A stretch of 64,000 bases of DNA from Pseudomonas sp. B28(2017) (GCF_002113025.1 NZ_NEJH01000009.1:1-64000), one strand, 5' to 3'; shown: positions 17,226 to 27,045, counted from the stretch's first letter. Notes: generated from the sequence alone by a model not told the origin. Numbers and translations are program-made.

Positions 17226-17473
17226 TCCTGATCAACTACTTCGCCCGTTACCGCGAGCAGCTCAACCTGGGCGGTGAAAAACTGCCCCTGACCGACAGCC
17301 TCAAGACCATCGAAGACGTGCGCCAATTGCTGATGACTCGCGGAGAGGTGTGGAGCAACGTGCTGGGTGAAACCAACCTGATGTGTGCCCTGAACCAGGA
17401 GCTGTGCCATCCGGACCAGGTGATCGAGGACTATGACGAGATCGCCTTTTTTCCACCGGTCACCGGGGGTTGA
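17222..17473 (+). CDS. moaD: Molybdopterin synthase small subunit
   Basis: 83 aa ubiquitin-fold sulfur carrier. It ends in FFPPVTGG; the C-terminal Gly-Gly is the site of thiocarboxylate formation by MoeB. The start codon overlaps the moaC stop (ATGA) and moaE begins 3 bp after its stop, so moaC, moaD and moaE are translationally coupled. Confidence 0.93.
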   Translation: MILINYFARYREQLNLGGEKLPLTDSLKTIEDVRQLLMTRGEVWSNVLGETNLMCALNQELCHPDQVIEDYDEIAFFPPVTGG

Positions 17474-17476
17474 GAC

Positions 17477-17965
17477 ATGTCGGTTAGGGTCCAGTGTGAA
17501 GCGTTCGACGTCGGCCGGTTGATCGACAGCCTGCAGGCGAACGATCCGGGTGTGGGTGCCGTGGTCAACTTCGTCGGCTACGTGCGCGACATCAATCAGG
17601 GTGAGACGGTCGCCGGGTTGTATCTGGAACACTACCCTGGCATGACGGAACGGTCGCTGCAGAACATCATCGACAACGCCAAGGCCCGTTGGCCGCTGCG
17701 GGCCGTGGAGATCGTGCATCGGATCGGCCCGTTGTCGATCAGCGAGCCGATCGTGTTTGTCGGCGTCAGCAGCGCCCATCGTCAAGCCGCTTTCGAAGCC
17801 TGTGCGTTCATCATGGACTACCTGAAAACCGACGCGCCGTTCTGGAAACGCGAAGACGTGGCATGCGGCGCACGCTGGGTCGATGCCCGTGACAGCGACC
17901 GATCAGCCGTCGCGCGCTGGGCAGATGCGCAGCATCAGGCGGTTATCCAACGCGCTCCGGCGTAG
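17477..17965 (+). CDS. moaE: Molybdopterin synthase large subunit
   Basis: 162 aa. With MoaD it adds two sulfurs to cPMP to make molybdopterin. VNFVGYVRDINQG, HRIGPLSISEPIV and PFWKRED contain the conserved Arg/His and catalytic Lys residues. Last intact gene of the fdhD operon; a decayed chromate transporter follows after about 45 bp. Confidence 0.94.
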   Translation: MSVRVQCEAFDVGRLIDSLQANDPGVGAVVNFVGYVRDINQGETVAGLYLEHYPGMTERSLQNIIDNAKARWPLRAVEIVHRIGPLSISEPIVFVGVSSAHRQAAFEACAFIMDYLKTDAPFWKREDVACGARWVDARDSDRSAVARWADAQHQAVIQRAPA

Positions 17966-18009
17966 CTACAGTCATTGGCTCAAAGCGCCTGCGCACAAGG
18001 ATTTTCCAC

Positions 18010-18808
18010 TTGAGCCCCACGCCCTCCCCGATCACGGAACAGGATGCGCCACTACCCCCGATCCATCAGCCTGCGCGAAGCCTTTCTGTTCTGGCTCAAG
18101 CTCGGCTTCATCAGCTTTGGCGGGCCGGCCGGGCAGATTTGAATCATGCATCAGGAACTGGTCGAACGCCGGCGCTGGATCTCCGAGCGGCGCTTTCTGC
18201 ATGCCCTCAACTACTGCATGTTGCTGCCCGGGCCGGAGGCTCGGCAGCTGGCGACCTATATCGGCTGGCTGATGCGCCGGACCTGGGGCGGCGTGATCGC
18301 TGGCGTGCTGATTGTGTTGCCGTCGTAGTTCATCCTGGTTGCACTGTCCTGGGTGTACATCGCCTTTGGTGAAGTGCCCGTGGTCATGCTCACCACACTG
18401 TTCGGCTGGGAAGGCACCTTGACTCAGATGGCCTGGTTCTTCACCAAGGCTGCGCTGCTGACCTTCGCCGGTGCCATTGCCGCCACGCTGGTGACCTGGT
18501 TCACCTTCCTGCCTTCGTTCCTGTTCATTCTCGCCGGCGGGCCGCAGGTGGAGTCGACACACAACGAACTGATCTTCACCGCGCCGCTGACGGCCATTAC
18601 AGCTGCCGTGGTGGGCGTGATTCTCAATCTGGCGTGTTTCTTTGGCTATCACGTGCTTTGGCCCAAAGGCTTCGAAGGACGATTGGACTGGCCTTCGCTG
18701 CTGATCGCCCTGGTGGCGGGCATTGCGTTGCTGCGGTTCAAGCGCGGGGTGATCGAAGTGTTGACAGGCTGCGGGTTGATCGGCCTTGGTGTGCACCTGA
18801 CGTCCTGA
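18010..18808 (+). pseudogene. Decayed chromate transporter (chrA-like)
   Basis: Pieces of a ChrA protein can be read in order, but the gene is broken in five places. The N-terminus (TTG at 18010) leaves frame in a CCCCC run near 18054. Then SLREAFLFWLKLGFISFGG runs into a TGA at 18140-18142. HQELVERRRWISERRFLHAL continues to a TAG at 18326-18328. The remainder lacks two internal blocks that ChrA proteins carry after FGEVPVV and after LLTFAGA. About 260 residues remain of a family norm near 400-450. The remnant follows the moaE gene. It is surely non-functional as a full transporter. Confidence 0.85.
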
Positions 18809-19280
18809 ATCAGACATTTACACGCGGCACAATCCTCCCTAGTATCCAGCCATCCCCGGATGGCTTGTACTACTCGCCACCGACGATTTCCGCCGCCGGA
18901 AACCTGCGCCATGCGTACTTCGCCGTCAGAACAGCACCTGCTGAACATTTCGATCCAGGCCACCTCGCTGCTGGCCGTGGACGGCATTGCATGAAGCGCA
19001 TCGTCAACCTGCCCATGGCCCTGCGCCGTTCCAAACTGCGTCATTCCGCACGTCCGCCGGATAGCGCCCTGCTCGCCTGATCGGCGAGCCCCTCCTTTCG
19101 CTATCCCTGCGTTTGCTCAGCGTATGCAATCTTTGTGGGAGCGAGCCTGCTCGCGAACGCGGTGTGACATTCGACATCAACAGTGAATGACATACCGCCT
19201 TCGCGAGCAGGCTCGCTCCCACAGGCTGCGCACGCTGACTGACCGGCATTGGCCTTTCCCCATTTTGCCTGGACACCGAC
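18809..19280 (+). other. 472-bp intergenic region with two tiny overlapping frames
   Basis: Between the chrA remnant and the amine oxidase gene. Two short frames, 18911-18994 (27 aa, begins MRTSPSEQHLL) and 18991-19080 (29 aa, begins MKRIVNLPMAL), overlap as ATGA. Neither is recognised; they could be chance or gene remnants. A REP pair fills 19134-19223. No other structure was seen. Confidence 0.3.
19134..19223. repeat. REP pair
   Basis: Inverted REP units TGTGGGAGCGAGCCTGCTCG and CGAGCAGGCTCGCTCCCACA around a ~50-bp spacer, upstream of the oxidase gene at 19281. Confidence 0.9.
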
Positions 19281-20576
19281 ATGACTCAACGTTGCAATTC
19301 CTACTACACCGCCACCCTGAACCAGGACACCGATTACCCGACACTGCAAGGCCGGCACCGGGTTGACGTGGTGATCATCGGCGGCGGTTTCACCGGCGTG
19401 GCCTCCGCCGTCGAACTGGCGGAAAAAGGCCTGAAGGTCGCCATCGTCGAAAGCCACAAGATTGGCTGGGGCGCCACCGGACGCAATGGCGGCCAGGTCA
19501 CCGGCAGCCTCTCGGGCGATGAAGCCATGCGCAAACAAATGCGCCGCACCCTTGGCGACGAGGTCGACGACTTCATCTGGAACCTGCGCTGGCGCGGGCA
19601 CCAGATCATCCGGCAGCGCGTGGAAAAGTACGGTATCGCCTGCGACCTCAAGCACGGCCACCTGCACGCGGCGTACAAGCCCGCGCACATGGATGGCTTA
19701 CGCAGGGATTACGCTGAGGCCATGCGCCGCGGCATGGGCGATGAGGTCAGCCTGCTCGACCGCAGCCAGGTCCGCGATCTGCTGCAAAGCGACCTCTACC
19801 ACGGCGCGATCAAGAACACCCGCAACATGCACCTGCACCCGCTCAACCTGTGCATCGGCGAGGCCCGCGCGGCAGAAAGCCTGGGCGCATTGATCTTCGA
19901 AAACAGCGAAGTGCTGGAGATCATACATGGCGACGGCCTTCACCTGAGCCCGGGCGTACGGACCGCCCACGGGCACATCGAGGCCAATCAGGTGCTGCTG
20001 GCCGGCGACGTCTATCACAAACTGGAACCGGGCAAGCTCAAGGGCAAGATTTTCCCGGCCATGGGCGGCATCGTCACTACCGCGCCGCTGGGCGATCTGG
20101 CCAGACAGATCAACCCCGAAGACTTGGCGGTCTATGACTGCCGTTTCGTGCTCGACTACTACCGCCTCACCGCTGACGGTCGCCTGTTGTTCGGTGGCGG
20201 CGCCAACTACAGCGGCAAGGATTCACGCGACATTGCCGCCGAGATGCGCCCTTGCATCGAGCAGACCTTCCCGGCGCTCAAAGGCGTGGCCATCGATTAC
20301 CAGTGGAGCTGCGCGATGGGTATCGTGATCAACCGCATCCCGCAACTGGGCAAGCTGTCGGACAACGTCTGGTATTGCCAAGGCTACTCTGGTCACGGCA
20401 TCGCCACCACCCACATCATGGGTGAAATCATGGGCCGGGCGATCACCGGGCAGCTGGAGCAGTTCGACACCTTCGCCGCCTGCCAGCACATCCGCGTGCC
20501 CATGGGCGACCTGCTCGGCAACCCGATGCTCGCTGCTGGCATGTGGTACTACCAGATGCTTGAGCGCCTGCGCTGA
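19281..20576 (+). CDS. FAD-dependent amine oxidase/oxidoreductase (PuuB/OrdL-like), paralogue 1
   Basis: 431 aa DAO-fold flavoprotein. The dinucleotide motif VVIIGGGFTGVASAVELAE is near residue 30 and GWGATGRNGGQV follows, the region where related oxidases hold FAD. It shares its N-terminal layout (NSYYTATLNQDTDYP against NSYYAATRNFTGDFP) and C-terminal YSGHG motif with the PuuB-like protein at 37651. Related enzymes oxidise gamma-glutamylputrescine or other amines. It is convergent with a DeoR regulator and 1.3 kb from an ornithine decarboxylase, so a polyamine-type substrate is plausible but not shown. Confidence 0.82.
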   Translation: MTQRCNSYYTATLNQDTDYPTLQGRHRVDVVIIGGGFTGVASAVELAEKGLKVAIVESHKIGWGATGRNGGQVTGSLSGDEAMRKQMRRTLGDEVDDFIWNLRWRGHQIIRQRVEKYGIACDLKHGHLHAAYKPAHMDGLRRDYAEAMRRGMGDEVSLLDRSQVRDLLQSDLYHGAIKNTRNMHLHPLNLCIGEARAAESLGALIFENSEVLEIIHGDGLHLSPGVRTAHGHIEANQVLLAGDVYHKLEPGKLKGKIFPAMGGIVTTAPLGDLARQINPEDLAVYDCRFVLDYYRLTADGRLLFGGGANYSGKDSRDIAAEMRPCIEQTFPALKGVAIDYQWSCAMGIVINRIPQLGKLSDNVWYCQGYSGHGIATTHIMGEIMGRAITGQLEQFDTFAACQHIRVPMGDLLGNPMLAAGMWYYQMLERLR

Positions 20577-20662
20577 GGTTGTTGGCCGGCACATTCAGCA
20601 TGGATGTTGTTTGTGCCCGCGAAGAGGCCGGTACAGTCAATACATCTGCCAGCAAAAAATAC

Positions 20663-21451
20663 TCAAGCCTGCACCTGTACCACCTCAACCCCTAACGCCC
20701 GGTAGTCCTCGACACTGCCTGACGCCACATGCTGCTCGGTGATCAGCGTGTGCACGCGCTGACAAGGCGCGACGACAAAGGGTTCCACCGCGCCGAGTTT
20801 GTCCGCCGTGGTGACAGCAATCACGTGGGAGGCACAGTCGAGCATCGCCTGTTTCACCGGCACTTCATCGAAGTGCAGTGAACTGAGGCCAACCTGCGGG
20901 TGAATCGCGCAGACCCCGGTAAACAGCAGGTCGGCCTTGATGCCCGCCAGCAGCCGCAGGGTTTCGTGGCCGCTGGCCGACATCGTCGCCGGGTTGAGCT
21001 GGCCGCCAGCCAGGATCACCTTGATGCCTTTGTATTCGGACAAGGTGATGGCCGTCATCGGCGATGCCGTGATCGCGGTGATGGCGATGTCCGGCGGCAG
21101 CGAGCGCGCGATCTGCAAGGTGGTGGTGCCGGAATCGAACACCACGATCTGACCGTCCTGCACCCGTCGCGCCGCCAGTTGCGCCAAATGGGTTTTCACC
21201 TCATCGGTTTCGCTAATCCGGGTGAAATAGTCCTTGCCCGTGTCTTTGGGCCGCGGCAACGCCCCGCCATGCACCCGTTGCACCAGGCCGGCGCTGGCCA
21301 GCTCCGCCAAGTCGCGGCGGATGGTGTCTTCGGACACCGCGAAGTGCTGGCTCAACTCCGAGGCCATGACCTTGCCGTCACGTTCGAGGATCAACAGGAT
21401 TTTTTGCCGGCGCACTGACGGCAGTTCGGTAGCAGAATGGTTGTCGTGCAT
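20663..21451 (-). CDS. DeoR/GlpR-family transcriptional regulator
   Basis: 262 aa. N-terminal DeoR helix-turn-helix (RRQKILLILERDGKVMASEL, then SEDTIRRDLAELASAGLVQR) and a C-terminal sugar-phosphate sensor domain (VVFDSGTTTLQIA). Such proteins usually repress sugar or polyol operons and are released by phosphorylated sugars. No sugar operon is adjacent, so its target is unclear; the neighbours are the amine oxidase (convergent) and the decarboxylase (divergent). Confidence 0.85.
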   Translation of the reverse strand: MHDNHSATELPSVRRQKILLILERDGKVMASELSQHFAVSEDTIRRDLAELASAGLVQRVHGGALPRPKDTGKDYFTRISETDEVKTHLAQLAARRVQDGQIVVFDSGTTTLQIARSLPPDIAITAITASPMTAITLSEYKGIKVILAGGQLNPATMSASGHETLRLLAGIKADLLFTGVCAIHPQVGLSSLHFDEVPVKQAMLDCASHVIAVTTADKLGAVEPFVVAPCQRVHTLITEQHVASGSVEDYRALGVEVVQVQA

Positions 21452-21646
21452 GATTTTGCCTGTTTATGCGTACAACTGCGTGTTTATGCGAGATTAGCCA
21501 AAGCACGGGTTAAACACAAACGGGCAGTCTGGAAAACACTTCCCGGTATCATTTTTTTCGATCTTTCAAATCATTACACCGAATTTTTCATTTTCCTGTG
21601 ACCTGTTCAAGATGGCGCCGTCACTCATGTTTTGGATGGAAACTTC

Positions 21647-21715
21647 ATGAATATCAATTTTGCTTTTGCATGCATGATCGTAGTCTCGTTCACGATTGCA
21701 CTGGTGAACGCCTGA
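21647..21715 (+). CDS. Predicted 22-aa hydrophobic peptide upstream of the decarboxylase
   Basis: MNINFAFACMIVVSFTIALV plus NA, preceded by a GGATGGAAA ribosome-site-like stretch. It is a single membrane-helix-like peptide in the 442-bp gap between the DeoR gene and the ornithine decarboxylase, ending 178 bp before the latter. It could be a leader peptide or a small membrane protein. Not recognised; support is the ribosome site, the composition and the position only. Confidence 0.4.
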   Translation: MNINFAFACMIVVSFTIALVNA

Positions 21716-21893
21716 CCGCTATCGGGAGGCCATGGCCTCTCGTCCAGCAAATCGCTAAAAGCCTGACAGATCAGGAATATGCTCTATAACCAGTGGTGAC
21801 ATGATTTCCGATCAGGGGAACTGGAAGGCTCCCTCGGAAATTGCTCTCTAAAAAAGCTGCGGACAATTGAGTGCCCGCCAGGAGACACCACCC

Positions 21894-24077
21894 ATGAAAG
21901 CTCTGAAAATCGCCGCCAGCGATGGCACACCCGAATGCTTCCTGAACGCCCGGGAGGTGGTCCCGCTCAGTCAAACCGATTTCACCGACGTCGCCGTGGC
22001 CGTGGTGTCGGTCGATGATGTGTTGGCTGGAGCGCTGGACGTCATTCAGCGTACCGGTTTTGATGTTCCGATTTTCCTGGTGCCCTCCCCCGGCACCAGC
22101 ACCCGCCCCCGAGAGGTCTACAAACACCTCAATGACGTGCTGCTGCAAGTGAACGGCATCTTCGACCTGTCCCCCAGCAACGTCGAATACCATGGCAACC
22201 AACTGGAGACAGCGGCCAAGGCCTATGAAGAAAGCCTGCTGCCGCCCTTCTTCGATTCGCTCAAACGGTACACCGAGGCGGCCAACGCGACCTTTGCCTG
22301 TCCCGGTCACCAGGGCGGCCAGTTCTTTCGCAAGCACCCGGCCGGCCGGCAGTTCTTTGACTTCTTCGGCGAGACGCTGTTTCGCGCCGACATGTGCAAC
22401 GCCGACGTCAAGCTCGGTGACCTGCTGATCCACGAAGGCCCGGCGCTGCTGGCACAGAAACACGCCGCGCAAGTGTTCAACGCCGACAAGACCTATTTCG
22501 TGCTCAACGGCACCTCGGCATCGAACAAGGTGGTGACCAACGCTCTGTTGACCCCGGGCGATCTGGTGCTGTTCGACCGCAACAACCACAAGTCCAACCA
22601 CCAGGGCGCGCTGTTGCAGGCTGGAGCCACGCCGGTCTACCTGGAAACCGCGCGCAATCCCTATGGTTTCATCGGCGGGATCGACGCCCACTGTTTCGAA
22701 GAAGACTACCTGCGCGAACTGATTGCCGAAGTCGCCCCGGACAAGGCCCAACTGCCACGGCCATTCCGCCTGGCGATCATTCAACTGGGCACCTATGACG
22801 GCACTATCTACAACGCCCGGCAAGTGGTCGACCGCATCGGCAAGCTGTGTGACTACATCCTGTTCGACTCGGCGTGGGTCGGTTACGAGCAGTTCATCCC
22901 GATGATGAAAGACTGCTCGCCATTGTTGCTAGACCTGAACGAGAACGATCCGGGCATCTTCGTCACGCAATCGGTGCACAAACAGCAGGCCGGTTTTTCC
23001 CAGGCCTCCCAGGTGCACAAGAAAGACCGGCACATCAAGGGCCAGGCCCGCTATTGCAACCATCACCGGCTCAACAACGCCTTCATGTCCCAGGCGTCCA
23101 CCAGCCCGTTCTACCCGCTGTTCGCCTCGCTGGATGTCAACGCACGCATTCACTCAGGCCGCAGCGGCCTGCGCCTGTGGGAGGACTGCGTGAAGTTCGG
23201 CATCGAAGCGCGCAAGCTGATTCTCGAAGCCTGCACCATGGTCCGGCCGTTCGTGCCGTACACCATCGAAGGGCGCGCGTGGGAAGACTACCCAACGGAA
23301 GAGATCGCCAATGACATCCGCTTCTTCGAATTTCATCCGAAGGACCGCTGGCATGCCTTCGGTGGCTATGCAGAGAAGCAGTACTTCATCGACCCGTGCA
23401 AGTTGTTGTTTACCACTCCGGGAATCGACCCGGTGGACGGCAGCTACACCGATTTCGGTATTCACGCCGGCATTCTCGCCAACTTCCTGAGGGAAAACGG
23501 CATCGTCCCGGAAAAATGCGACCTGAATTCGATTCTGTTCCTGCTCACCCCGGCTGAAGACTGGGCGAAGATGACCCACCTGGCCGCACAAATCGCCCGC
23601 TTCGAACGCTTCATCAGCGATGACGCGCCGATGAGCCGGGTGCTGCCGGCCATCTACGCGCAGCATCAGGAGCGCTATCGCAACTACACGATTCGCCAGC
23701 TCTGCCAGGAGATGCACGACCTGTATCGCAGCCACAATGTGCAGCAGTTGCAGAAGAACATGTTCCGCAAGGAACACTTCCCGAAAAAGGCCATGAACCC
23801 GCAGCAAGCGCAGATCGAATACATCCGTGGCAACGTCGAACTGGTGGCGCTGGCGGATGCGGACGGGCGTATCGCCGCCGAAGGTGCGCTGCCCTATCCG
23901 CCAGGTGTGCTCTGCGTGGTGCCGGGAGAGATCTGGGGCGGCGCGGTATTGAAATACTTCCTGGCCCTGGAAGAAGGCATCAACGCGTTGCCGGGGTTCA
24001 CGCCGGAGCTACAGGGCGTCTACCTGAAACACGAAGGTGGTCGCACCCGGGCGTACGGGTACGTGATCAAGGCCTGA
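21894..24077 (+). CDS. Ornithine decarboxylase, bacterial PLP fold-type I (SpeC/SpeF type)
   Basis: 727 aa. Three parts: an N-terminal wing domain (to about residue 110), the PLP domain, and a C-terminal domain. The PLP lysine is in SVHKQQAGFSQ; FACPGHQGGQFFRKHPAG and NGTSASNKVV are cofactor-site motifs. The run HKKDRHIKGQARY, MSQASTSPFYPLFASLDVN matches ornithine rather than lysine or arginine decarboxylases. It makes putrescine from ornithine in the cytosol. AGGAGA eight bases before the ATG at 21894 sets the start. The putrescine pathway genes lie 13-26 kb away in the same window. Confidence 0.88.
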   Translation: MKALKIAASDGTPECFLNAREVVPLSQTDFTDVAVAVVSVDDVLAGALDVIQRTGFDVPIFLVPSPGTSTRPREVYKHLNDVLLQVNGIFDLSPSNVEYHGNQLETAAKAYEESLLPPFFDSLKRYTEAANATFACPGHQGGQFFRKHPAGRQFFDFFGETLFRADMCNADVKLGDLLIHEGPALLAQKHAAQVFNADKTYFVLNGTSASNKVVTNALLTPGDLVLFDRNNHKSNHQGALLQAGATPVYLETARNPYGFIGGIDAHCFEEDYLRELIAEVAPDKAQLPRPFRLAIIQLGTYDGTIYNARQVVDRIGKLCDYILFDSAWVGYEQFIPMMKDCSPLLLDLNENDPGIFVTQSVHKQQAGFSQASQVHKKDRHIKGQARYCNHHRLNNAFMSQASTSPFYPLFASLDVNARIHSGRSGLRLWEDCVKFGIEARKLILEACTMVRPFVPYTIEGRAWEDYPTEEIANDIRFFEFHPKDRWHAFGGYAEKQYFIDPCKLLFTTPGIDPVDGSYTDFGIHAGILANFLRENGIVPEKCDLNSILFLLTPAEDWAKMTHLAAQIARFERFISDDAPMSRVLPAIYAQHQERYRNYTIRQLCQEMHDLYRSHNVQQLQKNMFRKEHFPKKAMNPQQAQIEYIRGNVELVALADADGRIAAEGALPYPPGVLCVVPGEIWGGAVLKYFLALEEGINALPGFTPELQGVYLKHEGGRTRAYGYVIKA

Positions 24078-24086
24078 TGACATGCA

Positions 24087-24114
24087 GCAGGAGCCGGCGT
24101 GGGCCGGCTCCTGC
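24087..24114. terminator. Hairpin between convergent decarboxylase and ppk2 genes
   Basis: A perfect 12-bp stem (GCAGGAGCCGGC and GCCGGCTCCTGC) with a GTGG loop, 9 bp after the decarboxylase stop. No T run follows, so it may act with Rho or as a bidirectional boundary. Confidence 0.55.
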
Positions 24115-24126
24115 GCAATGTCTCGA

Positions 24127-24945
24127 TCAGAATTTTTCCGCAATGTACTTGTACGGATAGACCGGCTCCCGATAGTTGCCGGGGGCTTGCCGCTTGGGCA
24201 GTTTGACTTTTTCCCGCGGTACCTCCTCGTAAGGAATGCTGCTTAGCACATCGCTGATGATGTTCAGTCGCGCCCGCCGCTTGTCGTTGGAGTTGGCGAC
24301 CCGCCAAGGGGCGAATTTGGTGTCGGTGTACTTGAACATGTCGTCCCGGGCACGGGAGTAGTCGTACCAGCGGTTATAGGACTTGAGGTCCATGGGCGAC
24401 AGCTTCCAGATCTTGCGCCCGTCGGTGATACGCGCCTTGAGGCGTCGGGTCTGTTCCTCCTCGCTCACTTCAAGCCAGTATTTGATCAGGATGATTCCGG
24501 ATTCGACCAGCGCCTGCTCGACTCGCGGCGCCACGGTGAGAAAGGTGCGCACCTGCTCTTCGCTGCAAAAACCCATGACCCGCTCTACACCGGCGCGGTT
24601 GTACCAGCTGCGATCGAAGATCACCACTTCACCGGCTGCCGGCAAGTGCGGCAAATAACGTTGCAAGTACATCTGGCTTTTTTCCCGGTCGGTCGGTGCC
24701 GGCAAGGCCATCACCCGGAACACCCGCGGACTGACCCGTTCGGTCAGCGCCTTGATGGTCCCGCCCTTGCCGGCGCCATCACGGCCCTCGAAGACGATGC
24801 AAATCTTGGCGCCCGTGTGCTGCACCCACTCCTGCAGCTTGACCAGCTCGACGTGCAACCGCGCCAGTTCCTCGAGATAAACCTTGTTCTTGAGCTTGCC
24901 ACCTTCGACCGGTTTGCTTTTCGATGCCGCCTTCTTCTTTGCCAT
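24127..24945 (-). CDS. ppk2: Polyphosphate kinase 2
   Basis: 272 aa. Class I PPK2 phosphorylates NDPs (GDP/ADP) with polyphosphate. Walker A GRDGAGKGG, the lid segment, Walker B VVIFDRSWYNRAG, and the PPK2 tail NIISDVLSSIPYE are present. The N-terminal Lys/Ala-rich stretch (MAKKKAASKSKP) is common in the family. The start at 24945 follows GAAGGAGGT. It lies behind the SulP gene on the same strand but with a 58-bp gap. Confidence 0.93.
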   Translation of the reverse strand: MAKKKAASKSKPVEGGKLKNKVYLEELARLHVELVKLQEWVQHTGAKICIVFEGRDGAGKGGTIKALTERVSPRVFRVMALPAPTDREKSQMYLQRYLPHLPAAGEVVIFDRSWYNRAGVERVMGFCSEEQVRTFLTVAPRVEQALVESGIILIKYWLEVSEEEQTRRLKARITDGRKIWKLSPMDLKSYNRWYDYSRARDDMFKYTDTKFAPWRVANSNDKRRARLNIISDVLSSIPYEEVPREKVKLPKRQAPGNYREPVYPYKYIAEKF

Positions 24946-25003
24946 GCCCGTTACCTCCTTCAATGCGTTACACAGCGCCCGGAGTGCACCCGGCCGCATT
25001 CAT

Positions 25004-26725
25004 TCAACGTCGACTGCGCTGGTAATGTTCAACCGCCAGCTCCAGGTTCAAGAACATGCGGGCCTCGCCCAGCGTAAGGCCCAAGGGCGCCTTGATGACC
25101 ATGTCCCATACGCCCGGACTCATGCCCACCAGCCACAATGAAATGCCTTTTTCCTGCATACGCTGTTCCGCCCCGGTGAGCATTTTCAGGGCCGTGTATT
25201 CCAGGTCGAACACGCTGCGCAGGTCCAGGATCACCACGGTGGGCCTTGCTTCTTCGATCAGGGGGTGCATCTTCATGCCGATGCGCTGGGCATTGGCGAA
25301 AAAGATCCGGCCTTCGGGTCGAAGCAACAGCAGCCCGTCAAAGTGTTCGTCCTCGGGGTGTTCGGCGGACTGCGGCCGATACACATTGGTGCCAGGCTTG
25401 CGCCCGAGGACGTACACGGGTGGGTCCGAGACTTGATAGGCCAGCGCCAGCAACGAAACGACAATCGCCACGACGATCCCTTGCAGCGTGCCCAACAGCA
25501 TCACGCCGATCATGGCCACCACGGCCCAGGCAAATTCGGTGCGGCGAACCGACAGGATCTCGCGAAATTCAGCCGGCTCGATCAGGCCCACCGAATACAC
25601 GATCACAACGGCGGCCAGCGTCGCATTGGGCATCAGGCCAATGAGCGGTGCCAACAGCAGGCACGTGCCCAATGCCAGTGCCGCGGTGACCAGTGCAGCC
25701 AGTTGCGAACGGGCGCCGGCCAAGCGGTTCACCGCCGTTTGGGTGGTCCCGCCACCCGCGACCATGGCCCCGAGAAACGCACCGCCGATGTTGGCAACGC
25801 CGGTGGCCACCAGCTCCCGGTTCGGTTGTGGCGCAGGCTCGTCACTGCGGGCGAACGCACGCCCCGCGGCGATGGTTTCGGTGAAACTCATCAGCGCGAT
25901 GCCCATCGCCGAAGGCCAAAGGGTTTCGGCCAACGACCATAGCGGCAGGGTCGGCGCGGGTAGTCCGATCGGCACCACACCGACCGCGGACACACCAAAG
26001 CGCTCCAGGCCAAACAGGCTCATGCCGATGATGCCAAGCGCCACCGCAATCAAGGGTGCGGGCAGTCGCGGGGTAAAACGCTTCATGCCGACCAGCAGGA
26101 GCACCATGAACACACCGACCGCCACGGTCGGCAGCGAGGCATGCCCGATGCTCTGTACCGTGGCCAGCAGATTGTGCAGGAAGCCACCTTTGTCGATGTG
26201 AGTACCCAGCAGTTTGGGTAGCTGGTCGAGCACGATGACCACGCCGATGCCGGCCTTGAACCCCACCAGCACCGGTTCGGAGATGAAATTGGCGACGAAG
26301 CCCAGGCGCAGCACCCCCGCGACGATCAAAATCGCGCCCACCATCAGGGCCAGCGTGGCGGATCCCGCCAGCAAGGTCGCGGCATCGCCATCGGGACTGA
26401 TCTGGCCCAGCGCGGAGCCGGCGAGAATCGCCAGGGTGGTTGTGGTGCTGACACTGAGCGGGCGCGAGGTACCGAGCACGGCATAGATCACCATCGGCAC
26501 CAGCACCGTGTACAGCCCGACCTGCACCGGCAGGCCGGCAATGGTGGCGTACGCCAGCGCCTTGGGAATGACCACGGCCGCTGCCGTCAACCCGGCGACC
26601 ACATCGCCTCGCAGCCAGTCGGGCCGGTAACTGCCGAGCCACTCCGGGATCAACAGGCTGCGCAAGGTACCCCGCTGTGGAGCGCCTGGACTCCGCTCTT
26701 GCGGATGGCTGCCTTGTTGATTCAT
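25004..26725 (-). CDS. SulP-family anion transporter with STAS domain
   Basis: 573 aa. About ten to twelve membrane segments (IPEWLGSYRPDWLRGDVVAG and AYATIAGLPVQVGLY are the family start) and a cytosolic STAS domain from about residue 440 (VVILDLRSVFDLEYTALKML). SulP proteins carry sulfate, bicarbonate, molybdate or dicarboxylates with protons or sodium. Substrate cannot be told from sequence alone. Confidence 0.88.
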   Translation of the reverse strand: MNQQGSHPQERSPGAPQRGTLRSLLIPEWLGSYRPDWLRGDVVAGLTAAAVVIPKALAYATIAGLPVQVGLYTVLVPMVIYAVLGTSRPLSVSTTTTLAILAGSALGQISPDGDAATLLAGSATLALMVGAILIVAGVLRLGFVANFISEPVLVGFKAGIGVVIVLDQLPKLLGTHIDKGGFLHNLLATVQSIGHASLPTVAVGVFMVLLLVGMKRFTPRLPAPLIAVALGIIGMSLFGLERFGVSAVGVVPIGLPAPTLPLWSLAETLWPSAMGIALMSFTETIAAGRAFARSDEPAPQPNRELVATGVANIGGAFLGAMVAGGGTTQTAVNRLAGARSQLAALVTAALALGTCLLLAPLIGLMPNATLAAVVIVYSVGLIEPAEFREILSVRRTEFAWAVVAMIGVMLLGTLQGIVVAIVVSLLALAYQVSDPPVYVLGRKPGTNVYRPQSAEHPEDEHFDGLLLLRPEGRIFFANAQRIGMKMHPLIEEARPTVVILDLRSVFDLEYTALKMLTGAEQRMQEKGISLWLVGMSPGVWDMVIKAPLGLTLGEARMFLNLELAVEHYQRSRR

Positions 26726-27045
26726 GAGTCACTCCAGTCGCAATTCGTCCCGTGCGGATGATGAGTGGGCTCAACTGACCGCACAATCCTTTAACTGCAC
26801 GCCTGACCACTGCAAACCTTCATCGACATCCAGGCGCATGTGCCAGTGGACAATCCGCGCAGGTTCGGCCAGTTACAAATGTAGCCGGTTTGCGCGGCCA
26901 CGCCGTTCCATCGCTGGCGAAGGGGTCGACGCTCCACCATCACCGTTCAAAAAGGGAAAGCCTTATATGGACGACGTCAGAAAGCGATAAATGAGCTATA
27001 CCCGCTAATTCTCCCATTGCAGTTCTTCAATTCAGGAGTTTGGCA
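26726..27045. other. 320-bp intergenic region, nothing recognised
   Basis: Divergent gap between the SulP gene and the lipoprotein gene. I see no repeat, terminator or clear operator here; it presumably holds both promoters. A CAGGAG ribosome site precedes the lipoprotein start. Confidence 0.5.

Noticed and set aside
18911..19080. Two small coupled genes
   Set aside because: Only the ATGA overlap supports them; no ribosome site or recognisable sequence, so they are noted within the intergenic entry and not called as genes.
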